Shown: positions 1-11,809 of the stretch, one piece after another
Layout of the letters: each line of letters begins with the position of its first letter
How positions within the stretch are numbered: position 1 is the first letter of the stretch
NCBI GenBank assembly: GCA_037044905.1
Contig: JBAOKB010000185.1
Location: 432,947 to 496,946 of the forward strand
Direction: 5' to 3'
DNA from: Hortaea werneckii
Lineage: Eukaryota > Ascomycota > Dothideomycetes > Mycosphaerellales > Teratosphaeriaceae
Length of the DNA: 64,000 nucleotides
Translations under genes and position numbers: made by a program
The notes under the pieces: model-generated
The model's database searches: none
What the model saw: the letters and a program-made list of their open reading frames with translations, nothing else
What the model was told of the DNA's origin: nothing

Positions 1-594
1 AATCGCAGTTGGTTTTACCTCTTGTTTTTCCTCTTGTCCTTTTCACACTCGATGGTCATTCTTGGTTGTGTTCACCCGGGTGTTTTGTCCATCTATCGTG
101 CGTGCCCTCTGGTCGTGGACTAGCGTGATCGCGGCCCACCCGGGGGGCGAGAAGGGAAGAGCCGCAGTCGTGCATGCAGGCATGGCGTTAACGGCTGCCA
201 TACGCGCTCGCGCCGCCACGCGTGTACCGAAGATGGTAACTTCAGTCGATCACTATCCTAATTGCGGAGATCCGGGGATGATGGGACGTCGTGCTTGGTT
301 GATGCGCTGATGGGTGGCTGTGATCTTTGTAGGATTGTCCATCTACATTTCTGGTCTCTACTGGTTGTGTGAGCTTGGGAGTGCTTGGTTGTGATTAACG
401 TCTTGCTAAGCAGAGCTGGCTGCGAGGTGCACGACGTATTCCTACGACCTGAGGAGCAGCGGCTGCTATTGACTTTGGCATCAACTTTCTTCTGCTGGAA
501 TTGATATGGGCACATAGCTGGGATACTACTGGATCGGGGACATCACTTAGGTTGCAATAGCATTGCTCACTTCCAGCTTGGAAAAGCGCACACC
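1..594. other. intergenic, upstream of Sgf11-like gene
   Basis: I see no supportable gene here. Open frames on both strands are short and lack family motifs or paired splice signals. The last few hundred bases presumably hold the promoter and 5' leader of the gene starting at 595; no clear core promoter element can be assigned. Confidence 0.5.
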
Positions 595-1878
595 ATGGCA
601 TCAGAATCACAACCCAGTCTGGGCCAAATCGCCCAGAACCTGTTCGAGACGGCCCTCCAGAACATCCTCCACGAGACCATCCTCACGCAGCATCGCGAAC
701 ATAAGCTCATGATCGCCAACCTCGACTCCACCACCAAACTCCCCCATTGCGACCGCTGCAAACTCCCACGCCTGCTCGACCCACCCCTTGCGCCCAAAGT
801 CCGCGGCGCTACATCCGACCCGCCCAAAGATACCCAATACTGCGATCGCAAGCCCTGGTCCCGACGACCAGGCCACGACATCTACGACAACCCCTTCCTG
901 AAAGCCGACTCGACCGGCCGGCCCCCTACCAAGAAAGAACGGGAAGCAGCAGCGAAGAACAAGAAGAACGCCGCCGACGGCGGCGACGGCACCCCCGTCT
1001 CAGAAGAACAAAACCAGAACGGCACGGGTCCCCCCTCCCCCTCCGAAAACGGCGAACAAGGCTCCAACGACCCCGGTCGCAAACTGGAAAAGGGCGAGAA
1101 GAAGGCCAGCAAAATCGACGAGAAGCTCAAAAAGGGCGAGTATATCCCCTGGCATACCTGTCCCTCCTGCAAGCGCAGCTTGCTCATCACCCGCTTCGCG
1201 AAGCATCTCGAGCAATGCATGGGCCTGTCGGGTCGGCAGGCGAGTCGGAATGCGATGGCGAAGATGAGTTCGACGCCTTCGGCTTCGCGGGCGGGGACGC
1301 CGCAGCCTGGTGCTAGTAGCCAGGATGGTGGCGGTGGGAAAGGTGAGGAGGACGACGAGGACGATATCGCTGTCAAGGGGTCGTCGTCGGTTTCTTCTGC
1401 CGCTGCTGCGGGCGGAGGCGGGAATATGAAGAAGAAGTTGTTGAAGAAGGGGCTGAATCAGAAGATTAAGAAGGAGAGGAATTCGTCGACAACTAACTCC
1501 CACTCTTCCAGTGGTGGTGGTGGTGGCAAGCTTTCGAAACCTTCGAGTACGGGCAAGAAGCCCGGGATGGCGAATAAGGCTTTCTCCCCCGCCGCCAACG
1601 GTCATGCTGCCGCTGGTGGTGGCAGTAGTGGGGAGAAGCGCGACCGCGACGAGATGTCCCGCGACGACAACGACGAGGACTGTCCCGCGGACGACGACGA
1701 CGACGAGAGTGTCGTCCATGTCAAGAAACGCCAGAAGCTGGAACGGGTGGGCTCGACGGCTAGTCTGGGTAGTCAGAGTACGGCTGCTGGTGGCGGCGGC
1801 GGGGGACTGCCGGGGCTCGAGAGGGAGGAGAGTAGGGATGGGAGTTTTGTTGATGAGGGGAGTGTTGGGGAGGATTGA
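595..1878 (+). CDS. SGF11: SAGA deubiquitinase-module subunit, Sgf11-like
   Basis: A single uninterrupted exon encodes 427 residues. The N-terminus (about residues 8-40) is the helix that anchors Sgf11 in the histone H2B deubiquitinase module of SAGA. Around residues 189-208 lies the Sgf11 zinc finger: Cys189, Cys192, His204 and Cys208, with the family's RFAxHLEQC pattern followed by the basic GRQASR stretch. A second Cys pair lies near residue 57 (CDRCKLPR). The remaining C-terminal half is low-complexity: Gly, Ser, acidic and Lys-rich runs with basic patches, typical of filamentous fungal versions and longer than the yeast protein (about 100 residues). By family knowledge it would act in the nucleus with Ubp8, Sgf73 and Sus1. 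The start is the first Met of the conserved helix. It is convergent with the GH39 gene. Confidence 0.85.
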   Translation: MASESQPSLGQIAQNLFETALQNILHETILTQHREHKLMIANLDSTTKLPHCDRCKLPRLLDPPLAPKVRGATSDPPKDTQYCDRKPWSRRPGHDIYDNPFLKADSTGRPPTKKEREAAAKNKKNAADGGDGTPVSEEQNQNGTGPPSPSENGEQGSNDPGRKLEKGEKKASKIDEKLKKGEYIPWHTCPSCKRSLLITRFAKHLEQCMGLSGRQASRNAMAKMSSTPSASRAGTPQPGASSQDGGGGKGEEDDEDDIAVKGSSSVSSAAAAGGGGNMKKKLLKKGLNQKIKKERNSSTTNSHSSSGGGGGKLSKPSSTGKKPGMANKAFSPAANGHAAAGGGSSGEKRDRDEMSRDDNDEDCPADDDDDESVVHVKKRQKLERVGSTASLGSQSTAAGGGGGGLPGLEREESRDGSFVDEGSVGED

Positions 1879-2614
1879 GCCAAGAGAGGATTCGGTTTGG
1901 AAGAAGGGAGAGAGGGAGGGTTAAGTGTTATGAGCTCGAGTTTTGAAGACTTGTTTGGAGAGAGAGATGGGCCTATATTGGACTGTGCAGCGGCAAGTCG
2001 TCGCTGATGGCTGCTACCGAGGGCTCCTCGCTCCTTTAACGAGGACCCATGCGGAATGCATTTGCCACGCGCGGGAAAGTTGTTATCGAACGAGTGCTTT
2101 GATCTCCTACCTTGAGGCCGCCTCTTGGCTAAAGGGAGTGTGAGCGAACCAGACGAAGAAGTGAATGTTGGGAAACAACTATTCAGCGGGAAGAAGAAAT
2201 TTAAGCCCAGCAGAGGCACGTCGGCAGTAGGAGGACATGTCAGTTGGGCAAGATCATTGGGAAGTCTCTGTGAGATCGAATTGTTCGCCGGAAAGTCTTT
2301 CTACGAGGAGTACAATTCTCGACACCTCCAGACGAAGGAATGGAAATTTTGCAGGGGAATGGTATCCTGAATTCTGGTCTGTGGTTTCTCTCTCTCCAAT
2401 ACCCAGACAGGGTTTCTTTGAAGGTCTGAAATATTCAGTCTTGACTGGAGGTATCTTAGAGACGACTTCTGCTACCGACGCTCGATGATAAGCAATGGAA
2501 TGGTATGGAGAAAGAGATCTAAACTTCATTCCTTTTGCTTGCCTATCGAGTATCGCGAGCAAGATCTCGGAAAGTCTGAAATTCAAAACCCCCGCCATGT
2601 CTCCAGTCAGTCTC
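1879..2614. other. convergent intergenic region
   Basis: This stretch separates the 3' ends of the Sgf11-like and GH39 genes. It has no supportable gene. Its right part (from about 2425) holds a decayed duplicate of the GH39 3' end, listed separately. Confidence 0.6.
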
Positions 2615-2697
2615 TTATCGACGCTCGAAAATGAGCAATGTAACGGCCTGGAGAGGGAGACTAAACTTCACCTCTACCTTTCCGTCCCTAGCAGCGA
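2425..2697 (-). repeat. tandem duplication of GH39 3' end
   Basis: Two diverged copies lie head to tail about 143 bp apart. One covers the last codons and stop of the GH39 gene (about 2570-2697). The other lies just downstream of it (about 2425-2553). Both share the core CGACGCTCGA (at 2619 and 2476) and the AAACTTCA block. On the minus strand the outer copy still ends in Glu-Arg-Arg-stop, but a one-base length difference breaks its frame against the functional copy. It is a non-coding remnant. Confidence 0.75.
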
Positions 2698-4372
2698 CAT
2701 GCTGCGGCCGCTCAAGCATCTGTAGCTTGCCCGCAGCTTGCAACTCCGCATATTGCTCCGCCGTCGGCTCCTGTGGAGAGCCCATCGCCAGCCATTTGAT
2801 GTACGAGTTGCTATGGTCGTTGTCGATACGGTAATGCGTTATCCTCACCTTCTCACAATCGCGCCACGAACGCCAACTGCGCCAATGGCGCCAGCCTCCC
2901 TTTGCTTCTTCAGTCAGTCCCGTCACATCTAGGGTAATATCGGCATCTGGCTTCGGTAGATCATCGTCGTGGTAATTCCAGACCATCACCGCAAGTCTCT
3001 CAGTCGTCTCATTGAATGCGGCAAGGACTCCAACATCTGCTTCGGCTACGACGCTCTCCTCCACGACTGTGTCGAGTGCTTTCTCGCCTGAGCTATGACT
3101 TGCTACGCGCCGACCAGTCAGCATCCCAAACATGCGAAAGATATTCAGGATCGGCTTGTCAATGCCGTTCGTGGCTAGCACCCGATACCCGTCAAAATAG
3201 GCATGGTCCTCGAACTCGAACGCCCAGGTCACGGCGCCCTCGAGGTTCACGTCGTATTCCCTCGCCAGTTGCATGTTCCGTGCGAAGACTTCGGCCGTGT
3301 AAGAGGGGTATATGAGCCCATTGCGGTAATCATATGCGTCGGAGACGCAGGCTGCGCAGCCGTCTGGATCGTCTTCCCCTATGATTATTGGTTTGCTCTT
3401 TAACTCAGAGTAGCTGGATATGACGGAGAAGGCATCCCGACTATTCTGCAGAGAAGCCGATGCGTTCATCTGTAGATGGCCAGGTGTCTCCGCAGTACTG
3501 TTGATATAGATCGGTGCTCCTTTGGCATGGAACGAGATGAAGTCGAGCGGAGACCCATTATCCTTCCCAGTCACGGTATTCGTTCCATCGACCGTATGAT
3601 TCAGAAATCTGCCCAACCACTCCCCATCCGGCCCTCCCGCCACTTCAGGCCCCCCGACCCTCGCACCCGGCAACGCCCTCCGCACATTCTCCACCGCATA
3701 ATCGTACAGCTTGAAAAACTCCTCCTCCGTCCCATTCCAATACCCAATATTCGCCTCGTTCCACGGCTCCCAATACCAACTCTCCACTTCCCTCTCCCCG
3801 CGCAGCTCAACCTCATGTCGTGTCCACGCGTACACCAACTCCCCCCATTCCTCATACGACCTCGGCTCATGCGTCCACCCCGTGAAAATCTCATTCACCG
3901 ACGATTCCGGGTCGAAATGGAATGTATACGGCTCCACCGGCTCCCGCGCCAGCGCTTTCGGCATGAAGCCTATCTGGACGTACGGCTTCACGTTGCGGGC
4001 GAGGTAGGCGTCGAAGATTCGGTCGATGATGGTCCAGTTGTACACCGCTTCCCCCGTCGTGGCGGGGTCTTCGGTGTAGGCGTTCGTGCAGCCCCATTTC
4101 AGCCGCGGTGTTACGTTGTCGAGGGGTGAGCAGGTGGTTAGGAGGTTGTGCGTGCGGAAATAGGTTTGATGGTTTGGGTTTAGGTTTCCCAGTTCGCTGA
4201 GCAGGAGCTCGCCGTTGGGGTAGTAGGCGTAGTTTGGTTCGTCGGCGCCGAAGAAGCGGGCGATGGGGGGTAGGACGTCGTATTGGGTGGTGGTGTTTAC
4301 GGAGATGTGGACTTCTCTTCCTAAGGCGAGGGGAAGGAGGAGGAGGAGTAGTGTTGGGAGGAATTTGATCAT
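2615..4372 (-). CDS. secreted glycoside hydrolase family 39
   Basis: One exon encodes 585 residues. The start at 4372 is chosen over an in-frame Met at 4420 because it puts a classic signal peptide first (MIKFLPTLLLLLLPLALG, cleaved near residue 18). The rest is a GH39 clan-A (beta/alpha)8 barrel. The acid/base Glu is E206 in EPWNEANIGYW, and the likely nucleophile is E333 in the strand PIIIGEDDPDG. A C-terminal beta domain follows. Several N-glycosylation sequons fit an extracellular enzyme. Characterised GH39 members are beta-xylosidases or alpha-L-iduronidases; fungal paralogues of this type are largely uncharacterised, so the substrate is only inferred to be a plant or microbial polysaccharide. 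The gene is convergent with the Sgf11-like gene, and its last codons are duplicated downstream. Confidence 0.88.
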   Translation of the reverse strand: MIKFLPTLLLLLLPLALGREVHISVNTTTQYDVLPPIARFFGADEPNYAYYPNGELLLSELGNLNPNHQTYFRTHNLLTTCSPLDNVTPRLKWGCTNAYTEDPATTGEAVYNWTIIDRIFDAYLARNVKPYVQIGFMPKALAREPVEPYTFHFDPESSVNEIFTGWTHEPRSYEEWGELVYAWTRHEVELRGEREVESWYWEPWNEANIGYWNGTEEEFFKLYDYAVENVRRALPGARVGGPEVAGGPDGEWLGRFLNHTVDGTNTVTGKDNGSPLDFISFHAKGAPIYINSTAETPGHLQMNASASLQNSRDAFSVISSYSELKSKPIIIGEDDPDGCAACVSDAYDYRNGLIYPSYTAEVFARNMQLAREYDVNLEGAVTWAFEFEDHAYFDGYRVLATNGIDKPILNIFRMFGMLTGRRVASHSSGEKALDTVVEESVVAEADVGVLAAFNETTERLAVMVWNYHDDDLPKPDADITLDVTGLTEEAKGGWRHWRSWRSWRDCEKVRITHYRIDNDHSNSYIKWLAMGSPQEPTAEQYAELQAAGKLQMLERPQHVAARDGKVEVKFSLPLQAVTLLIFERR

Positions 4373-4502
4373 GGTTCTTTTCTTTCTTTTGGGGTTCAAG
4401 CAGGAAAATCCAAGGACCATTGATCTTCTTGTATCTTCTTCTTTCAGATTGACGAAGGAAACCTACATTTTGCTATTCACATTGCTCGCTTTTTATTGCG
4501 AC

Positions 4503-4835
4503 GATTTACCTGCTCGAAATGTATCATTCTTGCGTCTCCTCATCGTCAGACAGCTTTCATGCTAAATACCTTCAATGCGGGGTTGTGCTGATCTCGTACT
4601 AACTCTATACGGCAGGCGCGGAGTCGAGAGCTGTAGACACGGCTGATATATGCGAATGCGATTCCCTGATTGCAAGAACTTACCTGCCGAAGTTTTGAAT
4701 GCCACACTTCTGAGTTCCCTCGTCGTCTCATAGCTTTCATGCCAGATACCTTTCAATGTAGAGCTGTACTGATTTCAGACTAACTCTACATGCCAGGCGC
4801 GGGGTGGAGAGCTGTGGTTGCGGTTGATGCATCCG
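4503..4835. repeat. diverged ~175-bp tandem duplication
   Basis: Copy 1 (about 4503-4678) and copy 2 (about 4679-4835) share, in order, a TTACCTGC block, the AGCTTTCATGC block and the GACTAACTCTA / GCCAGGCGCGG block, with many substitutions between them. The duplication lies in the 5' flank of the GH39 gene. No coding frame persists. Confidence 0.7.
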
Positions 4836-5577
<742 letters not shown>

Positions 5578-5661
5578 TCAGGGTTTGAGAGGAGATGCTT
5601 TGATTCCTGCACGAAGACATACGGCTCGGGAAAAAAAGAAAAAGAGAAAAGAAAATCAAAA

Positions 5662-5811
5662 AGAAAATCAAAAAATCAAAAAATCAAAAAATCAAAAAAT
5701 CAAAAAATCAAAAAATCAAAAAATCAAAAAATCAAAAAATCAAAAAATCAAAAAATCAAAAAATCAAAAAATCAAAAAATCAAAAAATCAAAAAATCAAA
5801 AAATCAAAAAA
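5662..5811. repeat. octanucleotide repeat (A6TC), 18 units
   Basis: Eighteen TC steps at exact 8-base spacing from 5668 to 5804, each separated by six A. It reads as a Lys/Ile/Ser/Asn/Gln repeat on the plus strand, but nothing supports translation. It lies about 150 bp beyond the stop of the next minus-strand gene. Confidence 0.95.
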
Positions 5812-5958
5812 GTAAAAACAGGAAAAATAGGAAAAATTAGGAAATCACGTGAAACACTTTTCATTTGGGTATCTCCATCCTATGAAGCACACTGATAAAG
5901 CAATAACGCCCTTCCCAATCCCTTATTGTCACGTGCTTGTCCAGAAAAAACCATGTGC

Positions 5959-8900
5959 CTATTCACGGCCATGGTACCCGCATCTCCCCCCAACCGCGTG
6001 TTCTCCACACAACATCTCCCTACAGAAGACCTCCTCGCAGACCACCACGCACTGGGGACAGACGACCTTGCTGCACTCAGCACATGACAGGAAGACGTCG
6101 AATGTCTCGATCCCATTGGGATGCTCGGCATTCAGCCTATTGACTGCCTTCACCGCCTGCTGTTGGATGTACTCAACGCTGGGGATGCGGGTGGGCAAGC
6201 CGCTGGCGTACACGTTCTCGGCGTAGCTGCAGCAGAATCGGGCGCAGTGCGAGCACCGGCTCACGGCTTCGCCCGGCACGTTGTTGTGCTTCATGTAATA
6301 CATGAGCTTCTCCGTGCCGAAGGCGAATTCGTGGTGAGGGTGCTTTGGCTGGCCGCTTGCGGCGTCGTGCAAGCGAAGCGGCGCGAGATCCAGGTCCGCA
6401 CGCAAAGCGTTCAAGCTGTCGGGGTTCGAGGGGGGAGGGCCCTGTGTCGTTGGGCTGTTGGGTTTGTTCTGGGACGATGGGGTCGTCCACTCTTCAATCT
6501 CTTGGATTTCGGCATCGAAGTTGATGTTCATGCCGCCGTAAGATTTTGATTCGTTCTCTCCGCCTTCATTGGTCTCTGCAGGAAGCGATTCCTTGTCATC
6601 GCGGCTGTACACAGAACTGGAAGCCTCCGCGCTGTCTTTGCCAGGATACCAGTCTTCTTCGAATAGAGCATGGTGGGGATCGCCCCTGGGATCATAGTCG
6701 GTGTTCTGAACCCACTCGGAGCCACTATCGTCCTTCTCAACGATCGAAGCCAAAGCTGGAATGTTGACCTGATCTCCAGAGCGATAGGACGTGATAGTGC
6801 GCTTTGAACTCTTGGGTGGAATTGCTGGGGCCACAGAGGCATCAGGAATCGATGCAGGGTCCTTTGCAGCCGATGAGAACCAGGCATGGTCCTCCAGAGG
6901 AGAACGGTACTCCTCATCAGGCGAGAACAGGCGATCTGTGTTGATAACGAGGCTACCGACACGAGGTGGGCGGCTCGACTGGATTGGTGCAGTCGGCTTG
7001 GAGGTAGTTTCCGAAGTTCCGTCAAAGCTCTCTTGGTCAGTCGACGGGAGGGAGCCCTGACGGAGGGCTGGGTGGATCGGTGCGCCCGGTGCATTCAGCA
7101 TTCTGGCCCTCTTTGCTGCCTCTGCGGCGATCTTGGCCTTGAAGTCCTCATTGCGGTCGACTTTGAACGCGGTAGTAGCTTGGCTACCTTCGCCCTGGCC
7201 TTCTTCAATGACCGGACGGTACGTGACCTTGAGAGGTGTTTGGTCCAGGGGAGAGAGTAAGCTCACTCTACGGTCGCGGGTCCTGTCGTGACCCAAGGCG
7301 GTCTCAAGCTCACGTGCTTCATCTGAGTGAATGCTTGACACGGACGACTGCGAGCCAGACCTCTCACGCTCGACGGTCTTGCTGAGATCACCTTGAGTGC
7401 CTAGCAACTCTAGTGTGCTGTCTGGAGTAGGCTCAAGCGCGCGGCCCTTGCCTTTGTTGATGGTACGTCCCGCTGCAGCACCATCTGCATGTCCGACAAG
7501 TCCTCCGTAAGCATTAGCTATGCCGAGTCCAACAGGCTTCTTGTTATTCGGGGCGGGATCTGCTGTTGGCGGTGTGGTCGTTTCCGCCTCTGCAGTGGGG
7601 GAGCTCAGTGACGCCTCCGCGTTCTTCTGGCGAGAAGTCTCGCCGATCTGCCTGTTCATTCTTGCATTGGATTCTTGGTACTCCCGGTCCCGAACCTCGA
7701 TCTGGGCCTCGTATAACTCGTAGCCCTGGTCTCTGAGGAATATGACCTTATCGCGGAATCTGGCTTCCTGCAATTCAACCTGCTCTTGCGTTGGAACACC
7801 ATTCTTGCAGATGAAGCGAAAGTCGCCCCTGGAAAACGCTTCATCTTCGGCAACCGCGATAGCAGCCATCCTCTCAAGTTCTGCTGTCAGTTCCTTGCTG
7901 TAGAACTTAAGCTCATCGCTTGTCATCTTGAGGAAATTCTTCACTGGCGCCATTCCAAACCCACTGCCACGCTTGATGAGCCTCTCTTCCATTTCGGCCT
8001 GAGCTTTGCGCTCATCAGCTGCGGGTTTCTCCAACGCGGCAATACGAGCTTCCTCTGCTTCTTGCGCGGCTTTCTGCTCACGCATTTCTATGTTCCTTCT
8101 CGCTTGTGCGACCATTCGAGGCCATTCAGGGTCCTCTGCCGGCGAAAGCGCCCGCGGTGGTGGCGACGGCGGCGCTTGGATGACCTTGTAGAAGTGAGTG
8201 TGCGGCATGTGATCTGGGTTCTCAATGCTGTACTCGAGCGACTTCTTTGAAGGCGGATTGATGATACCAAGCGAAGAGGTGCTTTTGATGCTCGTCTCTG
8301 ACTTCGTAGTGCGAAGTGCTTGGTTGCTGGATCGAGTTGGTGTGTAAGGGGTTTTAGGCGACGATGGAAAGTCTCCCTTGGAGGCAGCCCCGCCTGTGTA
8401 CTTCGACGCGTTCGAAGAGCCACCCACACCAAGCAGAGCAGTATTGAAACTACCGTCGGGCTTTTGGTAGTTCCAAGGAAGGACGTTGGCATCAGTAGGC
8501 GGCGCAGTTGACGACGTAGCCGAAGACGCCTCCACAAACGGATCGTCGCGCTCACTGTTTGGCGCGTTAACGTCCAGGCCACCACGAAGGTGCGACGGCC
8601 TGTTAGGCATGCCGGTCTGCATCTTTGCCTTCTGCATCTTCTCCAGGGGTGACAGATCCTTGCGGGCCTCCATTTTCAACCTGGATGTTGAAAGGCTGTC
8701 GGAGGAGGATGATGTCAAAGGTGAAGGTTGCGAAAGGAAGGTTCGACCGGAGTCGACTGAGGGTGACTTGGGCTTGATCAAGCTGCCCACACCGGTGACG
8801 TGCTTCATCGACTCAGTCCAACGCGGCAATTTGCTCGACTTGTTGGCATTTACGTCCGGCGTACTCGATTGTTGATCGACACGAGCAGCAACACTCGTTT

Positions 8901-10155
8901 CCGCCGCAGGCTGCTTATGCGGCTCTGTGGGCATTGATGTGTTTACTGGAGCATCACGGCGTTTATTCGGCCCACTCGAGTCTTTACCAGCCGACATTGC
9001 TTTACGCTTCAGTCGGTCCAGCCAGCCGAGTTTCTCAAGGGCATGCTCGTAATTCAACTCGCTACGTTGCGATGGCGTCATGGCATCAGTGTCACGAAGG
9101 CGAGACTGATCACTCTGCTGATCGTTGCGCTACAATGGTTCCATGTCAACATTGTCACTAGGAAAAGACGTAACACGCAGGACCTGATCACGTGACAAAC
9201 GAAACAGGGGCTGGGTCCCACCCATCGGGTCCTGGTCACGTGACAAGGGGAACTTGGGCTGGGTCCCCCATCTGCGTGCCATTTCCGCCATGGTTGGACC
9301 CAGTTTGAACGCCCACCCGAAGTGTAGCATGCCTACGATCTGGGATTTCATCCGCTGCTCGCCGTCGCTGCTCGCTGTCGCTGCTCTGATTTTTTGCTCC
9401 TGGTGCTCGCCGCTCGGAATAAAAGCAGAAAAGAAAGCTTGATTGATACTCACCTGACCCATAAATTCGCGCCTTGCGCTACCTGGAACGTCACCGGCAT
9501 GATATTCTCTAGTACTGGCGGAAGTATCGGTGTCGATGCTCCTTGCGCTGGTTGGGTTCTTGAAGGAGAAATTCGGCAGGCTCTTCTTGGTCGTAAGACG
9601 GCTTCTGTTGACTTCGTTGACTGGAGCTTGAGGAGCTTGAACATGGGTTGGGTGACCAAGGGACTCTGCTGCGGAAGGAACTATGTTTGTGTCAGTATGA
9701 TGCATTGGTGGATGGCCACAGTCTGGTGGGCATTTTTACCTTGCTGTATTTTCAGGTGCCTGGCCTTCGGCGCCGTCGGAGTTGCTACAGGGCGAGTTAG
9801 ACCAATAGTCGCTAGGCAGTGCTGGGCCAGTAATTGAATGATGTGGCAGAACAAGGCGTAGCACGCCCACTCACTCCTCGTTAAGGATTGAAGAGTAAGA
9901 CATACCTTCATTGGCCGACACTGACTCTCTCAACTTGGAGGGCGGCAAAGTAGTCCTCCTCTTGCGTTCGTAGGCTGAAGACATCTCTACTGCGCTCTTG
10001 GCCTTCCGCAAAGAATAGGCATTGTCGTTCGGCGAGCTGCTCGAAGGGGTTGACGGAACCGGAATGTTGGAGTGGCCAATACCGGCGTAGGCGTGGCGGA
10101 AAGGAGCTGGTATCGGAGGCACCGGTGGCGGTGGTGAGCGCTCGCGACGAGGCAT
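5959..10155 (-). CDS. large unrecognised protein with Cys-rich C-terminus
   Basis: Four exons: 10155-9906, 9784-9740, 9680-9454 and 9129-5959. All junctions are GT-AG and in phase, giving 1,230 residues. Introns are 121, 59 and 324 nt. Most of the protein is predicted disordered (Ser/Pro/Thr-rich, many basic-Ser motifs). There is a charged coiled-coil-like stretch around the KAAQEAEEARIAALEK segment. The last ~110 residues are compact and cysteine-rich, with CSHCARFCC, CAECSKVVCPQC, CEEVFC and a terminal CGYHGRE, and look like a zinc-binding module. I do not recognise the family. The gene's start, MPRRERSPPPP, is the first Met of the exon with the most upstream in-frame support. The small 45-nt exon 2 is supported by phase on both sides. 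A CACGTG-bearing duplication sits in intron 3. Confidence 0.8.
9181..9268. repeat. intronic 40-bp tandem duplication with TCACGTGA-type boxes
   Basis: Copies at 9181-9220 and 9229-9268 share TCACGTGACAA and GGGCTGGGTCCC. Each carries the palindrome GTCACGTGAC or a one-base variant, the bHLH E-box core. Both lie in the 324-nt third intron of the large minus-strand gene. Confidence 0.75.
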
Positions 10156-10748
10156 GGTGGCGGCAGACTCTTATGAGTCTCTTGACCAGAGCCGTTAACG
10201 CACCATGTGATCGAGGTGACCGCCTGTGAGTGCGTGTGCGTTGCGCGGTGGCACTCGTGGTTGTCGTCAGATGCCTCTCGGTGGTGCTGAGTGAAGGAGT
10301 GGAAGGTCAGGGGTTTCATCAGATGCGTGTCTTGTGACGGCACAACGTTTCGCCGGTCAGGCCTTAAGGGGACCTGCCATAGTGCGTCTTTCGTGCTGTG
10401 AATTGAGGTCAAAAGTGGGGTATTTATGGGGTGGCGAACTTTCGGGAGCTAGAGCTGTATGAGGTCGACAACATAGGAGGGGTAACGCTTCAGCTATGGA
10501 AATCAGATCACGATAACAACAGGTGATTTCGATGGTATAGCCAAATGCAAGCAAACGTTAGCCTTTTTCCATCATGCAAAGGAGCTATTTAGTTGGCCGG
10601 TCTGCACGAGCAGTCAGATCGACACATCTGCCACTCCAGCAGACCGCGATCGTAGCAAGATGAAATGGGCTTTTTTTTGGAGGTATCGCAAGTCAAAGGG
10701 TATGCCGCTGTATTCAGGAAAGCCGTGATCATCATGTGTTACGTTATC
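10156..10748. other. intergenic between two minus-strand genes
   Basis: It contains the promoter and leader of the large gene starting at 10155 and the 3' flank of ubc13. No coding potential or repeat stands out. Confidence 0.5.
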
Positions 10749-11337
10749 TCAGCCTTTGAGGGCATAGAGCTGAGTCCACTCTCGCGCAGTCTTGATTGCC
10801 TCTGCTTGGTTCTCCTGATCAATGCCGTCAGTAAATCGCACACTCTGCCTTATTCGTAGAGTTGACCTCACCTTCCACTGCTTTGCGACTGCCTCGTTCA
10901 ATGGGTCCTCCGGATTCGGGGCCCCCAGCAAAGCTTGTATACTCAGCAAGATCGTCCTGATCTGCAGAGCCGGCGACCAATTGTTCTTGAGGACGTCAAG
11001 GCAGATTCGGCCTAACCTGTCAATGTTGGGGTGGTAGATCTTGGTGAGGAATCGTATCCGCGGTGGGCACATGGGATAGTCATCGGGGAGGAAGAGCTCG
11101 AGCTGGAACTCTCCACCTACTCTCCGATTAGTACGCCATCACGAGCAGCACATGTCATTCATCTCTTAGTGGTGCGATGTTGGCCGTACCCTCATAACAG
11201 CTTCCACTTGGACCCTCCACCTTGACATCGAAGTATCGTGCATTCTCTTCATGTGGTGCTGCAGAGATGCCTGGCACAGGCTCGTTCTGCAACCGCTCCG
11301 TCTCCTTGATGATCCGCTTGGGAAGAGGGGTCGCCAT
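10749..11337 (-). CDS. ubc13: ubiquitin-conjugating enzyme E2, Ubc13
   Basis: Three exons (11337-11190, 11116-10872, 10814-10749) give 152 residues, the usual Ubc13 length. The introns are 73 and 57 nt, with GTACGG and GTGAGG donors. The N-terminus LPKRIIKETERL, the HPN motif at residues 78-80, the catalytic Cys88 in GRICLDVL, and the WSPALQIRT and LLSIQALLGAPNP segments are diagnostic. An in-frame Met three codons upstream (11346) is an alternative start; 11337 fits homologues better. With the Uev/Mms2 partner, Ubc13 builds Lys63-linked ubiquitin chains in post-replication DNA repair (PCNA) and signalling. It is divergent from the WDR59/Sea3-like gene. Confidence 0.96.
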
Positions 11338-11809
11338 GCTCGCCAAAGTCTACCGTATCGATTCCTGCTCCTGTAATAGATATGAAAGCTTCACGAGCCC
11401 TTGGGGTGGTGAAATGGCGTGATTGTAGCGTTCTCGCACCGTTGAAAGCCCCTCTTTGCAGCAAAGATGCAAGTCAGTGAAGCAATCAAATGTTGGTATG
11501 TTTTTCGGCGGTTTATGGCAAGCGGGTCAAATGTTTGTCAGTAGGCTAGCGGGCAGTGAAGTCCAGTTTGGTCGGGCACATGCAGGTCATCCCGCCCCGA
11601 GCAGCCCCACGTCACCAGTCGCGTTCTTCTTGGCGGCACCGGTCGGAGGTCGCGTGTCAGACCGGAACTCCCTCCTTCGCTCGGCTACTCGCGCTAGCTG
11701 CCTATCCCACTGCATTCACTACATAGTACTGTACAGAGGTACATACATCCCACTACAGCATCGCGTTCTTTAAACAATCGTTGGGTTGTGATGTCGACCA
11801 TTCCGTCTC
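11338..11809. promoter_or_regulatory. divergent promoter region, ubc13 / Sea3-like
   Basis: About 470 bp separate two divergent start codons, so both promoters must lie here. A GC-rich block occupies 11565-11700. I cannot assign specific binding sites. The right end holds an upstream ATG, listed separately. Confidence 0.6.

Noticed and set aside
1000..1719. Long antisense frame opposite the Sgf11-like gene
   Set aside because: A shadow frame in GC-rich, low-complexity coding DNA; it has no motif, and the sense frame carries a clear zinc finger.
3476..4129. 217-codon frame antisense to the GH39 gene
   Set aside because: Arg/Pro-rich shadow of GC-rich coding sequence; the sense strand encodes the GH39 catalytic barrel.
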